From positions 310,001 to 374,000 of the forward strand of contig JAPMXV010000006.1 of assembly GCA_026936335.1 (NCBI GenBank): DNA of 64,000 bases, in the 5' to 3' direction. This document shows, in pieces, positions 37,823 to 48,465 of the stretch (position 1 is its first letter; every line of letters starts with the position of its first letter). The translations under genes and the position numbers were made by a program. This stretch comes from Mantamonas sphyraenae. Its lineage: Eukaryota > CRuMs > Mantamonadidae. The notes below the pieces were generated by a model, which worked only from the letters and a program-made list of their open reading frames with translations, did not search any database and was not told the origin of the DNA.

Positions 37823-40328
37823 TCATCGTTCATCGAATTCTGCAAAAGGGTCCTCGTAGTCGTCTTCGTCATCGTCATCGACGACGACAATACCGTCCAG
37901 AGTCTGCAGTAACCTGCGCTGGCCTTGTGCTCGCTGTTGAGCGCGTGCTTGTTCACGCTGGTCGCGTTCGGCCTCGTGGCGTTCCTTGGCCTGGTCGTAG
38001 ACGTGCTGGGCCCATTCGCGCAGGAAACTGCGTTGCTTGAGGAGCCATCCGTCGGGCATGTACTTGAGGAGGACCGGATCGAGGGTGTTGCTGTCGAGTT
38101 CGTCAGCAATGGAGCGTTCAGCAGGCGCAATGTCCTCCTCGCTGTCGCTGAGGGCGGCGCGCACGGCGAGGTACATGGTGGCAGCCATCATCTTCATGTT
38201 TGTGACGGTGAGCTTGCCATGAGGCGGGCTGCTGCTGTAGATGCCGTTGTCCCAGGGCTTGAGGACGATTTCCATGATCATGACGCGGGTGATGAAAAAG
38301 TTGAGGATGAGCATGCGACGCAGGCGGTCGTCAAAGTTTGTGATGTGGCCCGAGACGTCAAAGGCGAGCTCGTGGGTCTCTGTGTCAAAGAGGTAGTTGT
38401 CGGGCAGGCGCATCTCCTCGCTGGTGAGCTTGTAGACAAAGGCGTAGTACTTTGAATCGGCAGCGCCCGTGGCGACGTAGAGGTTCTCCGCGGCGAGACG
38501 GGAAAAGACAAGGCCCGCACGGATGCAGATGCGCTTGACGCGGTCGCGTGCGACCGAGGGAGTCAGGCCGCCAAAGATGTTGAGCTTGGAGGTGGGCTTG
38601 ACCTCGAGCGGGGCCTCCTCACGCACGAGGCCGCCGACATACTCCTGGCAGATGCGGCGCATGTAACGCTTGCGTGTCATGTTGAGAAAGGTGGCGAGGA
38701 CAAACTTCATGTCTGTGCTCTCGTCGAGTTTGCGCTTGCGTTTGTTGCCGACCATGTTGCGGAGGGCAAAGCAGAAGCGCATGGCAATGAGGGCCCGTTT
38801 GAGTTTGATGGGGATGATGCCTGTGCGCAAGTCCTGGGGTGGGTCTGGGCTGGCGGGCTGGGAGAGCATGTCAAACAGTTCGTCGAGATCGTCGTTTGTG
38901 GGCGAAGGAGGCTGTGGTTGCTGCTGGGGTTGGGGCTGCTGCACCTGTTGCTGCTGGCCTGGGTTTGTGATGTTGACAGTGATTGCGTGCGGTTGGTTTT
39001 GGTGTTGGTTCGGGTTGGGTTGTGGAGCGTCGTCGCTGCTGTCGCTGCCACGTCGTTTGCGTCGCTTCTTCTTGCGTTCCTTGATGACCACAGGTGGGGC
39101 ATCGGGCTTTTTCATGAGCTGTTCAATCATGGTCTGCTGCATCTGCATGCCTTGTACCATCATGTCCTGGAAGGCCTTGTTGGAGGCATCGTCGGAGGAG
39201 GAGGATGAGGCGGCAGCCGCGGCGGCCGCAAGCTGGGCTGCACGTTTGCTCTCCTCGGCCATCTTGGCGAGCTTATCGTCGAGTTGGGAGGAAGAAGCGT
39301 TTGCTGCAAGGAGGGCCTGTTTGCTGTTGCTGTTGTTGTTGTTGTTGTTGTTCACGCTTGTGTTGGCGGCGTTTACGTCTGCGACGGCGTCTGCGGCGTT
39401 GCTGCTTGCGCTGTTTGGCTTGCCAAGCTTGCATGGCATGTGGATCCATGACAAGGCCGTTGGGACCACCTGAGATGAGGGTCATGAGGGAAGCAATGTC
39501 TGCGCTGTCCTGATCCGAATCCGAGTCGGAGGCGAGAAAGACGTCGTCGTCGTCGTCGTCGTCGTCGCTGTCGGAGTCGCCGCGGGTCTTGTCGACAAGG
39601 TTGAGTTGTGCGTGGAGGAAGGAGGCCTGCTGGGCCTGCTGCATGCGTGCCTGGGCTTCCATCTCGCGCTGGATCTTGACAGAGTCGGCAAGGTCGATGA
39701 GAGAGGCAAGGAAGTGTTGGGTGCGGTCGGCCATGGCTTGGCCAGAGGCACGCTGGTGGGCAGCCGTTACAGAGGCCTGGAGTTGCTGGCGCTTGCGGGT
39801 CGAGGAGCGTAGCTTTTGCTGCTGGTCCTGGAGTTGTTGTTGGAGAGCAGTGAGGGTGGCTTGTTGTGTGCGTTGTTGCTGCTGGGCTTGGAGCTGGGCA
39901 CGCAGGTGCTTTTGGCGAGCGAGGCGTTGCTCGTGCTGTTGGAGCAGCTCAGGGTCGATGGAGCCATCCTGGATCTTGTGTTGCTTGACACGCGCCAACT
40001 TGCCCTTGAGATGCTGGAGGCGCAGTTTGGTTTCCTGGCGTACGATCTCTGCGGCAGCAGCGGCGGATTCGTCCGAGGAGTGGGCGGCGGCGGAGGCGGC
40101 AGCCGGGGGAGTGCGGACACGTGCGAGACGAGGAGGGCTGGTCCACTCGGATTGGACCTGTGGAGCACTGGAGCGGCTGATGAGAACATGTGGAGGGCGT
40201 GGATTGGAGGAGGAGGAGGAGGAGGAGGAGGAGGAGGAGGATGCGGCAGAGGCAGAGCGGGAGGTGGAGGATGCGGAGGATGGTTTCCACCAGGTGGGGG
40301 GTGGCTGTGTGGAGTAGGTTCTACTCAT
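37823..40328 (-). CDS. Large coiled-coil/Gln-rich protein of unknown function
   Basis: Two exons, 40328-39377 and 39303-37823, give 810 aa. The intron (73 bp, GTAAAC...CCTCCTTGCAG) removes a poly-Gln/poly-Asn coding stretch and reconciles two overlapping frames. The first half has poly-Ser, then a long Gln/Arg-rich coiled coil (about 120-260) and an acidic patch (poly-Asp). The middle has Ala, Lys/Arg and Pro-Gln low complexity. The C-terminal 270 aa are globular and alpha-helical (LKRALIAMRFCFALRNMV, YMRRICQEYVGGLV, LRRMLILNFFITRVMIMEIV, WLLKQRSFLREWAQHVYDQ) and probably define a conserved domain that I cannot name. It ends in an acidic tail. A cytoskeletal or centrosomal scaffold is a guess. 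Confidence 0.7.
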
Positions 40329-40475
40329 TGGGGTGGGAGGTGAGGAAGGGGGGTTGGGATTGGTTTGGGGAAGCGAACGTGGGGTCAAGGCAAGTGTTTC
40401 GTCAGAAGATGAGGTGCGTGGAGGCAATGAAGAGACGGGAGAAGGGGGGTTCGGATGGCTGGGGGCTGACAGTGC

Positions 40476-41597
40476 GTGTGTTTGTGTAGCGGGCGTGCTG
40501 CACGGAAGGGAAGGAGCAAGGCGGGACAAGGGAGCCACGGGGCTGGGGAGGAGAAGGGTGGACGGGGAAGGAGGCGGCGGGAAGAGCGTGCTCGGGAGCG
40601 GGAGGAGAAGAAGAGGAGAGGGAAGAGAGGAGAGAGGGAAGAGGAAGGGTTGGAAGAGGAGGAGGGTGGGGAATGGAAGCGGAGGGAGGAGGCGGGGCGG
40701 GAAGGCAGCGGGGGGAGGCGAGGGAAGCAGCAGCATGAGCGGGAGGAGGAGGAGGAGGAGGAGGAGGAGGATGGAGAGGAATGGGATCATGAGGAAGGAC
40801 AAGGAGGAAAGGGCAAGAAGAAGGATGAGGCGCAGTATGAGGTGCGCACAGGAAGACCGGACAAGACCGGGTTGAGGTGGTGGTGGTGTGTGCTTCACGC
40901 GTTCTTCCTGCTATCGCTGCTGTCGCCGCTGTTCTCGTGCGAAGAGCCCGACTGTGGGACGGACTACTATCTGCACACTGTATACCTGCTGACGTGGGAG
41001 TATGCGTTCTTTGTGGCAGGTCTGGTGGGCCTGTTTGCGGCGGGGCTGCAGATGTGGCTGCACTTTTGGGGCGTGTTTATGGTGGGAGGGGCACGTGTGG
41101 TGAGCACTGTGCTTGTGCTAACGGTGGGGAGGACGCCTGGGGCTCTGGCAGGGCTAGGGCGGCAGAGGTTGTCGTCGCTGTTGTATGCAGAGCGGATGGG
41201 AGACGGCCTTGTGTACTATCCAGCGTTTGCGTGGGTGGTGTACGTGTGGTACCACTGGGACCGGATTGCACTTGCATTCCGCAGCTACTACGGGTACACG
41301 CTGGACAGGATGCAGAGGAGGCTGAATGTGGTGTTTCAGGTGACGAGTGGCCTGCTGCTGACAAGCTACTGGGCACTGCGGTACAATCCCGGGGTTGCGC
41401 ACACGACAGAGGTGCCGCAGCAGTCGTGGGTGACAATAGCAGTGGTGAGCACAGTGTATATGTGTGGGGCGTGGTTGGCGTTGGTGTACGGGGTGTTGCG
41501 GCGCGCTCGCAAGGTGTACAAGCGGACAGTATGGCGTGTGGATGTGCAGACGGGGGGAGTGGCGAAGGATTGGGAAATCGCAGTGGTGGAGGCTTAG
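40476..41597 (+). CDS. Six-helix membrane protein with unresolved 5' end
   Basis: The frame is open from about 40476 to a stop at 41597 but has no ATG before the membrane region, so a 5' exon is missing from this model. Codons 1-115 come from a GA-rich tract and read Arg/Glu/Gly; this may be partly intron or UTR. The convincing part begins near 40870: helices WWWCVLHAFFLLSLLSPLF, YAFFVAGLVGLFAAGLQMWL, VVSTVLVLTVG, YYPAFAWVVYVWYHW, VVFQVTSGLLLTSYWAL and VVSTVYMCGAWLALVYGVL. The alternation of Trp/Tyr at helix ends resembles TLC-like or GPCR-like folds only vaguely. A candidate start is ATG 40411 (MRCVEAMKRREKG), spliced across the GA tract. Confidence 0.55.
   Translation: MCLCSGRAARKGRSKAGQGSHGAGEEKGGRGRRRREERAREREEKKRRGKRGEREEEGLEEEEGGEWKRREEAGREGSGGRRGKQQHEREEEEEEEEEDGEEWDHEEGQGGKGKKKDEAQYEVRTGRPDKTGLRWWWCVLHAFFLLSLLSPLFSCEEPDCGTDYYLHTVYLLTWEYAFFVAGLVGLFAAGLQMWLHFWGVFMVGGARVVSTVLVLTVGRTPGALAGLGRQRLSSLLYAERMGDGLVYYPAFAWVVYVWYHWDRIALAFRSYYGYTLDRMQRRLNVVFQVTSGLLLTSYWALRYNPGVAHTTEVPQQSWVTIAVVSTVYMCGAWLALVYGVLRRARKVYKRTVWRVDVQTGGVAKDWEIAVVEA
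40500..40860. repeat. Polypurine (GA-rich) tract
   Basis: About 360 bp in which the + strand is almost entirely G and A (GGAGGA, GAAGAG, GGGAAG units). Such homopurine stretches can form triplex H-DNA, and they make gene prediction unreliable here. Confidence 0.85.
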
Positions 41598-41711
41598 ACG
41601 GCACAACGGGGCGATGGGTTGGAAGGAGGCAAGGGTGAAAAGTGGATTGTGGGAGAGAGTGCGCCGAGGAAACCATTGAATTCTTCGTGCAAACACACAG
41701 CAATAGCAAAC

Positions 41712-43385
41712 ATGAGTTCTTCTTCTTCTTCTTCTGATGCATCGACCTCGACGGTGGAGGGCCTGCTGAAGCAGGTGCAGGATCGCGACGGCGACCAGCC
41801 GGAATTTGTGCAAGCGGTGACGGAGGTGTTGAACACGTTGGCGCCTGTGTTTGAGCAGAGCCCCGAGTAGGTTTTTGTGGCCATGAATGGGACGGGGCAG
41901 CACTGGAGTTGGCAGAGAGCGGGCGAGACGGCGTGCAGAGGCGTGCAATGGGTTCGGGGAGGTTGGAGAAGGAGCCGGGGCGATGTCCGGAGAGAAACGA
42001 CGAGATGTTCCACGTTTTTTCGCTTGTGGCGTTGTTGGCGAACGGGAAGCTGACGCATGCAATGGGGCTGCAGGTATGTGGAGGTTGCGCAGGCTTTGCT
42101 GGAGCCCGAGCGGCAGATTATCTTTCGCGTGCCGTGGCTGGATGATGAGGGTAAAGTGACGGGGGGGGTTTTTTAAGGGGCAAACGGTTGGGCAACGGAC
42201 GGGATGGAAAGATTGACACGTTCGTCGGGGCGTGGGAACACAGGGAAGCGCCGGGTGAACCGCGGGTACCGAGTGCAGTTTAACAGCGCGCTGGGGCCGT
42301 ACAAGGGAGGGCTGCGTTTCCACCCTACAGTGACGCTGAGTGTGATCAAGTTTCTCGGGTTTGAGCAGATCCTGAAGAACTCGCTGACGACGCTGCCGAT
42401 CGGCGGTGGCAAGGGCGGATCGGACTTTGACCCGAAGGGCAAGAGCGAAGCAGAGGTGCACCGTTTCTGCCAGTCGTTCATGACGGAGCTGGTGAACTAC
42501 ATTGGGCCGAACCAGGACGTTCCTGCGGGAGACATCAACGTGGGCAAGCGTGAGATCGGCTACCTGTTTGGACAGTACAAGCGTCTGACGCGGCAGTTTG
42601 AAGGGTCGTTGACAGGCAAGGCGACCAACTGGGGTGGATCGTACTTCCGTCCGGAGGCCACGGGCTACGGTGTGGTGTACTACGCGACGAACGTGGTGGA
42701 GGGCCTGATGGAGGACTCGATGGAGGGCAAGTCGGCCCTTGTTTCCGGATCGGGCAACGTGGCGACGTTTTGCGCACAGAAGCTGGTGGAGAAGGGAGTG
42801 AAGGTGTTGACGCTGTCGGACAGCAGCGGGTACGTGCTGGAGAAGGAGGGATTCACGCAGGAGCAGATCGACTGGGTGATTGAGCTGAAGACGGTGAAGC
42901 GTGGGCGTCTGAGCGAGTATGCAGAGTGGTCTGAGAGCGCAGAGTACTTTGAGGGGGAGAAGCCGTGGGGAGTGGCAGCGGACTTTGCGTTTCCGTGTGC
43001 GACACAGAACGAAGTGGGCGAAGAGGACGCCAAGAAGATGGTGGACAACGGAGTGAAGCTGCTGGTGGAGGGAGCAAACATGCCGTCGACAAACGAGGCA
43101 ATCGAGGTGCTGACCAAGGGAGGCGTTGTGTTTGGGCCGGCCAAGGCAGCAAACGCAGGCGGCGTGGCTGTGTCTGCTCTGGAGATGGCGCAGAACGCGC
43201 AGCATCTGCAGTGGGAGCCGTCGCGTGTGGACGAGGAGCTGCAGCGCATCATGAAGGACATCTACGAGTCGTCGCTGGAGGCGGCGAAGAAGTATGGTGT
43301 GGAGGAGAACGTGCTGCAGGTGGGAGCCAACATTGCCGGCTTTCTCAAGGTGGCAGACTCGATGCTGGACCAGGGTTGTGTGTGA
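41712..43385 (+). CDS. GDH: NADP-type glutamate dehydrogenase (bacterial/fungal hexameric class)
   Basis: Three exons, 41712-41866, 42074-42150 and 42244-43385, give 457 aa (E. coli GdhA 447). Junctions FEQSPE/YVEVAQALLEPERQ and WLDDEG/KRRVNRGYRVQF match the family. The catalytic region PIGGGKGGSDFDPKGKSE with its Lys residues, VPAGDINVGKREIGYL, RPEATGYGVVYY, the Rossmann motif VSGSGNVATFCAQKLVEKG, PCATQNEV and KAANAGGVAVSALEMAQN are all intact. It interconverts 2-oxoglutarate plus ammonia with glutamate, using NADPH for assimilation. The class is distinct from the longer mitochondrial animal enzyme. No targeting peptide: the N-terminus is poly-Ser then acidic, so it is cytosolic. Confidence 0.96.
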
Positions 43386-43599
43386 TGGGGGTGCAGAACA
43401 GGAGTCCCCATTCGAAAGGATTGGTTTTGTTGGTTGTCTTGAGGAAAACACAGGAGCCTCGGTCGCAAAGACCTTGCACATAGTGAGTCGCAAGTCCCCT
43501 TCTGTCGCCTAAAGTCCATCAAGGGGTGGACGATGGTGTCGTGCGGGTCGTGCGAACTGCGGCGGAGGCAAGCAAAAAGCGTGAAAAGAACCCACAAAC

Positions 43600-44055
43600 A
43601 TGCACCACGGCGAGCTGATGGATGGCCATGACCTGACCGATCTGGTCAAGGTGACAGTGCCGATGGTGAGTGACAGTCTGCTGGAGACGAGCGCGCGCAT
43701 TTATACGTTTCTGGCCTACTGGTTTGCGTACTTGTCGAGCCTGTTGCTGTGGATCTTGCTGCCGCTGATGATGGTCTTCTTGGGGATTGCCCGAGGTCTG
43801 GCGACGCTTTGGATTGTGTCTGCGCAGGTGGCTGCGCACTTTGCAAAGGTGTTGTACGCCATTTTCAAGCCGCTGGCGCACGTGCTGCGTGACCACCTGA
43901 AGGCGTTGTTTGACTACAGGCAGGACAGCCTGGAGTCGATTGCGGATGCAATCCGTGGGAGCAGCAGGCAGGATGGCAACCAGCGTTCGTACGGGGCTGT
44001 GCACGGTGGGACGACGTCGACGAGCAGCTCGGACGCCTACGAGCAGGTGCCGTGA
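43600..44055 (+). CDS. Small membrane protein
   Basis: A 151-aa single exon, 214 bp after GDH on the same strand. It has two hydrophobic stretches: IYTFLAYWFAYLSSLLLWILLPLMMVFLGIA (about 34-64, one long or two short helices) and LATLWIVSAQVAAHFAKVLYAIF (about 67-90). An amphipathic segment with basic residues follows (HVLRDHLKALFDYRQDSL), then a polar Ser/Thr/Gly tail. A hairpin-type ER or lipid-droplet protein is possible. No family is recognised. Confidence 0.65.
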   Translation: MHHGELMDGHDLTDLVKVTVPMVSDSLLETSARIYTFLAYWFAYLSSLLLWILLPLMMVFLGIARGLATLWIVSAQVAAHFAKVLYAIFKPLAHVLRDHLKALFDYRQDSLESIADAIRGSSRQDGNQRSYGAVHGGTTSTSSSDAYEQVP

Positions 44056-44174
44056 GTGGCGAAATGGGAATGAAGCAGCGTTGAGCAGAGTTGTGTGGCG
44101 GTGGATTGCACAGGATTGAGGAGATGGATCATTTTGTTTGTTTGCACTGTGTGCTGTGTGTGTCTGATGGGTGA

Positions 44175-45633
44175 TCAGAGGATGATGCACTTCTTCTTGT
44201 TGGGCACAATGCCCTCGTGCTGGCGGATCTCGCGGATGATCTCGGCAAAGACCATGTCGATGTTCTTGTTGGCCTTTGCCGAGCACTCGACAAAGGGGCA
44301 GCCCCATTCCTTTGCGAGCTCCTTGCCGTCGACGTTGGGCACCTGACGGTCGTCCTCGAGATCGCACTTGTTGCCTGCCAGGACCATGGGGGTCGTGTCC
44401 ACGTCCTTGACGCGCAAGATCTTTTCGCGAAGGCCCGATACCTCCTCAAAGCTCGAGCGCGACGTGACGCTGTATACACAAACAAAGCCGCGGCCCTCGC
44501 GCCACCACTGTTGAGAGAGAGAGAGAGTGTGTGTGTTTCAAGGGCAGAGAGTGAGCAGGAGAGACGCGGGAGGCGACGCGGCGGTGTTTGCGGCGAGAGG
44601 GGAGAAAAAAGGGGATGCACAGCGGGAGTGCAAGCGGCGGTACGGGCAGAGCGGGGCAAAGGAGGGTCGCAAGGGGACGACGGCAAGGATGTGTGCGGAG
44701 GAGGCGTGTGGTAGAAGGAGTTGGAGGGGTATGCAAGGGCAGGGTGGCGCAGGGTGAAGCGGGAGGGGAAGGAGAGGATTGCGAGGGGGGCCTCGCGCCA
44801 AATTGGGTGAAAAGCGGATGGCGAGTGCAAAAACGAACCTGGTCCTGGATGGTCTTGTACTCTTCCTGGCCTGCTGTGTCCAGAATGTCGAGCACGGCAT
44901 CGGCGCCGTCGACGACGGTCTGCTTCCTGTATGAATCCTCTGCACGGGAGAGAGGCCGGACGGGGGGAGGGAACGCGAAGCGCGCAAGTCGCGGAATGTT
45001 AGCGGTTACGAAGGGAGCGGACGGAGGCGTACGCACGTAGGAGAGGTGCAGGCGGCACAGCGTGGATAGGAACGGCAGAAAGGGGCCTCGAAGCAGAGGT
45101 GTGAGACGGGTATGAGTGCGACGTACCAATGGTCGGGTCGTACTCGGCGACAAACTTTGCGTTTACGTATTGGATGGTCATGGCCGACTTGCCGACACCG
45201 CCTGTAAGAGGAGGGAACGGGGGTAGGGGAGTGAGCAGAGGCGGGAGGCTGGAGGCGGGAGGTGTGTGCGGGTGTGGAGGCAGTGCGGGAAGAAGGTGGA
45301 GGCGTGTGGGAGACAGGCGAGTGCAAGTTATCCAGAGGCCTCACGGACGAATTCTGCAAGTTATCCTGGAGCAGGCTTGGAAGCGGTTGGATATGGGTGG
45401 GGAGCAGGGAGGATGCACAGGGGTGGTGCAGGAGGATGTACAAGGTGGAGAAAGTGGGTGCGGGGTGATGGGGACATGTGCGCGGGGAGGCGGGGGAGGG
45501 GGCGGGGAAAGTGGATGCGGGGTGCGGGGTGATGGAGCTTGGGGGGATCCCCCACGGGGGAGGACGGGGACGGAGATGGGAGAACGAGGGTGTGAAACAT
45601 ACCACCGCCAACAACAACTACGCGGAACCCCAT
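44175..45633 (-). CDS. Ras-family small GTPase with CAAX end (CIIL)
   Basis: Four exons, 45633-45603, 45201-45127, 44939-44839 and 44507-44175, give 179 aa with all phases closing. G1 GGGGVGKSA (P-loop, split by an intron after GGG), switch I YDPTIEDSYRK, G3 DTAGQEEY with the catalytic Gln, G4 NKCD and G5 SAK are intact. The C-terminus KKKCIIL is a polybasic CAAX box; the final Leu predicts geranylgeranylation, as in Rap. The effector loop matches Ras/Rap. Switch II is followed by [16 protein letters not shown], slightly divergent from animal Ras. Membrane-associated signalling switch. Divergent from the second GTPase, 208 bp between starts. Confidence 0.93.
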
Positions 45634-45841
45634 GATGTGTTTGGTTTGGTTTTGATTTTGGGTTGGCTGGCGCGGAGCTGGCGCGACTGGTTTTGCGCGT
45701 CGGCGGAATTCCGGGTGATCCTGGAATGGATAGGGTGCGGGTCACAAACGGATCATGTTGGCGCGGAATGGGCCAGCACACAGGGCTGGTGTATCCTCGC
45801 GCACGTTGAACCAAGATTGCAAGAGAGAGGGGTCAACTGCG

Positions 45842-46445
45842 ATGACGACGCCGTTTGAAGAGCGGCTTCTGCTGGTTGTGATGGGGGGTGGGGGCGTGGG
45901 AAAGTCCTCGCTGGTGCTTCGACAGGTGGAGAACAGGTTCTACGACGAGTTTGATCCGACGATCGAGGATTTCTATACGACAGAGTGTATTGTGAAGGAC
46001 GAGCTGGGGTCAATCAGCGTTTACTTGAACATTTTCGACACTGCAGGCCAAGCAGACACAGCAAGCCTGAGGTATTGGGACGTGTACCTGAAGAAGGCAG
46101 ACGCATACATGTTCTTGTTTCAATAGCACGAGCGAGGACTCGTTGGAAACGGCGCGCGTTCTTATGGCCTCACTGGAACGACTGATGGGTGTAGAGGCAG
46201 CAAAGCTGCCTGTGGTGGTGGTAGAGACCAAGATTGATCTGCAGGAGTATCGGCAAGTGGATGAAAAGAGTGGGGAGGCGCTTGCGGAGGAGTGGGGCGC
46301 TACGCTGGTGCGGACGAGTGCAAAGGAAGGCACAAACGTGCAGGAAGCGTTTGACGAGGCGGCTGTGCTGGCGTTAAAGACACGGAGGGCATCGCTGGAC
46401 AAGAGGGAGAGTGCCAAGAGGAGGGAGGTATGTGTGGTGGCGTGA
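45842..46445 (+). CDS. Second Ras-like GTPase, CAAX end (CVVA), requires a +1 frame change
   Basis: Start ATG 45842 (an in-frame ATG at 45755 would add 29 aa). The first part reads G1 MGGGGVGKSSL, switch I FDPTIEDFY and G3 DTAGQADT, where Gln is present but EEY becomes ADT. At 46118-46126 the frame hits TAG right after FLFQ. The next frame continues the fold exactly: FNSTSEDSLETARVLM, G4-like VETKIDL (Thr for Asn, Glu before it), G5 TSAKEG and a CVVA terminus. Total length 604 nt is not a multiple of three. No sensible intron restores it, since the phase-matched 55-bp GT-AG candidate would delete beta-strand 4. Either an assembly error, a decaying gene or +1 frameshifting at TTT-C. Confidence 0.75.
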
Positions 46446-46473
46446 AAACCGGGGGGGAGTGGGGATTTTTTGA

Positions 46474-47484
46474 TCACGCTCGGCTGCGCTTTCGGTCGTG
46501 TTTGCTGCTTGCGGGGGAGTCGTCGAGGGATGAAGAGTCGGCGTTTCGCTTCTTGGAGTGTTTGGGCTTTTTCTTGGAGGTGGATTTGTCCTTGGGGGCC
46601 TTGGGGTTGGTGTTGGTGGTTTTTGGTGTTTTCGTCTTTGAGGAGGAGGAGGAGGGGGTGGAGGTGGAGGTGGTGGATGAGGATGATGATGAGGTGGTGG
46701 AGGTAGGGGTGGGGGTGGGGGTGTCGGTGTCGGTGGTGTTCTTGTTGCGCTTCTTCCTGCGGCCGCGCTTGTGCTTGCGCCGTGGCGTGTCTGCAGAGGA
46801 AGAGTCGGCATTGGGGTTGGAGGAGGAGGAAGAGGAGGAGAACGCAGGCGCAGATGCATCGTCGTGGTCGTGGTCGTCGTCGTCAACTTGCTGGGAGGCG
46901 TCGATGAGGACGGCTTCGTCTCCGTACTTTGCTCGGATGCGGTCTTGGTGCTTCTTGCCTGTAAAGTGGCGGTGGGCATCGTCGACAGAGTAGAGGCCGA
47001 CACCAGGGCATTCGCCGCAAGCGAGGCTCTCGCCGTAGGGCAGCTGGGCAAAGGCCTCGCGCAACTGGGTGCGCAGCGGAGTGTCCATGAGCTTCTGTGT
47101 AAGCAGCTGGGCCTGGGCCTTGGTGAGTGAGGCGACGTCCTGTACGCCTGGGACGACGTTGTTGGCGCGCAGGTCGGCCAGGTCGTCGGCTTGCTGCTCG
47201 CGGATTGCGTCCGCGACGAGCTCGCGCATTTTGTCGGCGTCCAACGCCTGCTCCTTGCTCTGGACGCGATCGAGAAGAGCACGGAAGAGGCGGTTTTGTT
47301 TGTTGTCTGGCAGGGCGTCGTCACTGTCGTCGCCACTGTCGTCCGCGTGGTCGTCGCCGTTGTCGTCGTGCGAGTCGTCGTCGCTTGAGTCGTCACTGCT
47401 GTCGGCGTCGCTGTCCATGACGTCATCCTCGTCCTCCTCGCCACCCAGCATGCCGGCGCGCACCTTTTGCATTCGTTTGTACAT
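46474..47484 (-). CDS. Nuclear-type protein with U1/matrin zinc finger and low-complexity tails
   Basis: A 336-aa single exon starting at MYKRMQKVRAGMLGG (47484). An Asp/Ser-rich acidic stretch (about 20-65) leads to a helical region and a zinc finger CGECPGVGLYSVDDAHRHF continuing TGKKH (about 150-173): C-x2-C-x13-H-x5-H, with the HFTGKKH form typical of U1-C/matrin-type fingers that bind RNA or DNA. The rest is Ser/Thr/Pro then Lys/Ser rich, with several nuclear-localisation-like clusters (RRKHKRGRRKKR; the terminal DRKRSR). A role in RNA processing or nucleolus is plausible but unproven. Convergent with the Ras-like gene, with only 28 bp between stops. Confidence 0.7.
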   Translation of the reverse strand: MYKRMQKVRAGMLGGEEDEDDVMDSDADSSDDSSDDDSHDDNGDDHADDSGDDSDDALPDNKQNRLFRALLDRVQSKEQALDADKMRELVADAIREQQADDLADLRANNVVPGVQDVASLTKAQAQLLTQKLMDTPLRTQLREAFAQLPYGESLACGECPGVGLYSVDDAHRHFTGKKHQDRIRAKYGDEAVLIDASQQVDDDDHDHDDASAPAFSSSSSSSNPNADSSSADTPRRKHKRGRRKKRNKNTTDTDTPTPTPTSTTSSSSSSTTSTSTPSSSSSKTKTPKTTNTNPKAPKDKSTSKKKPKHSKKRNADSSSLDDSPASSKHDRKRSRA

Positions 47485-47703
47485 TGTGGGTTGGGACGGT
47501 GGGTGGTGGATGCGCAGGCGCAGGCAGCAAGAAACGCCGACTCGAACCGACACTTTTCCTGCCACCCCCCAAGCTACCGTTCAACCCCCTTTCCCCTTTT
47601 GCTTGCTTTTGTTCACGGAGAATCGTGAGGACGACCAAGCAAACGACATAGAGACGAACCCGAACGCGACCCCTATCAAGAACCCACCGACACACACGAC
47701 GCA
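47485..47703. promoter_or_regulatory. Divergent promoter, zinc-finger gene / secreted acidic protein
   Basis: 219 bp between divergent starts. Relatively C/A-rich on + before the second start. No clear motifs. Confidence 0.35.
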
Positions 47704-48465
47704 ATGTTTGGCAACAAGCAGACCCTCGCGTTGATTGTATGCATGCTGGCCATGCTCTGCACCGTGGTGAACGCCGTCAACCTGGCAGGCGCTCCCGCGG
47801 AGCTGACTGTGGAGAGCAGCGTGCCCCAGGCAGATGCCAACGGGTAAGTTTTCTGCAGGGGGGAGAGATGGCGAAATGGAGGGAAAAAAAAGGCCCTCTG
47901 GAGCAGAGACGGATTTTGGTCCCGCGCAGGCGATGGAGGAGCCGGTGTGCCATCGGATGGTTGTGGACATGGGCAAAGGGCGTGTGGGCAGAGGATGCGA
48001 GGAGGCAGGAGGGCGCAGAGGCAGTGGATGGGCAGCTAACACGGAGGGTAACTCGGGGCACACAGGGCAACGAACCGAAACACCCTTGCCGAGACTCGTG
48101 GCGTTGCCGCTGAGCAGGAGCAGGTGGAGGAAGAACCGGCCAAGGAGCTGGAGACGCCCGCCACCGAGAGTGCTGCTGCTGAGGAGAGCAACGTGGACGA
48201 GCCCGAGCAGGCAGAGCCGACGGAAGTGATGGACCTGGCGGACGACGAAAGCGCGTTTCACGACGTGAGCAACTCGTCGGAGGATGAGGAGGAGGAGGAC
48301 GAGGACAACAGCGACGATTCAGACGACGAGGAACAGGACTGGGACTCGTTGCACATGGCGCTGGACATGTCGTCGACCGAGGACAGCGACAGCGATGCGG
48401 ACGCGTCGTTTGGCATGCTCGATGCAGAATTTGCAGAGGCTGCCGAACACGTGCACGCGCTGTAA
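47704..48465 (+). CDS. Secreted or lumenal acidic protein
   Basis: Two exons, 47704-47843 and 48066-48465, give 179 aa. A clear signal peptide (KQTLALIVCMLAMLCTVVNA, cleavage near residue 24) is followed by a short Ala/Glu-rich segment and then a highly acidic region (Glu/Asp/Ser, about 70-155; EDEEEEDEDNSDDSDDEEQD). The intron is 222 bp (GTAAGT...GGCACACAG) and the phase-2 junction gives ANGATNRNTLAETRG. Possible roles are Ca2+ binding in the ER lumen or extracellular matrix; there is no HDEL-type retrieval signal (it ends HVHAL). No family recognised. Confidence 0.7.

Noticed and set aside
41154..43493. A 779-codon open frame on the - strand opposite GDH and the membrane gene
   Set aside because: It is the mirror of strongly biased coding sequence on +; its product is Leu/His/Arg-rich with no domain, while GDH on the other strand is certain.
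46072..46126. A 55-bp GT-AG segment in the same gene
   Set aside because: It has a good acceptor and the right phase, but it would delete the conserved beta-4 strand (RYWDVYLKKADAYMFLF).
46119..46128. A 10-bp GT-AG segment that would restore the Ras-like frame
   Set aside because: Far too short for a spliceosomal intron; a frame error or frameshift is more credible.
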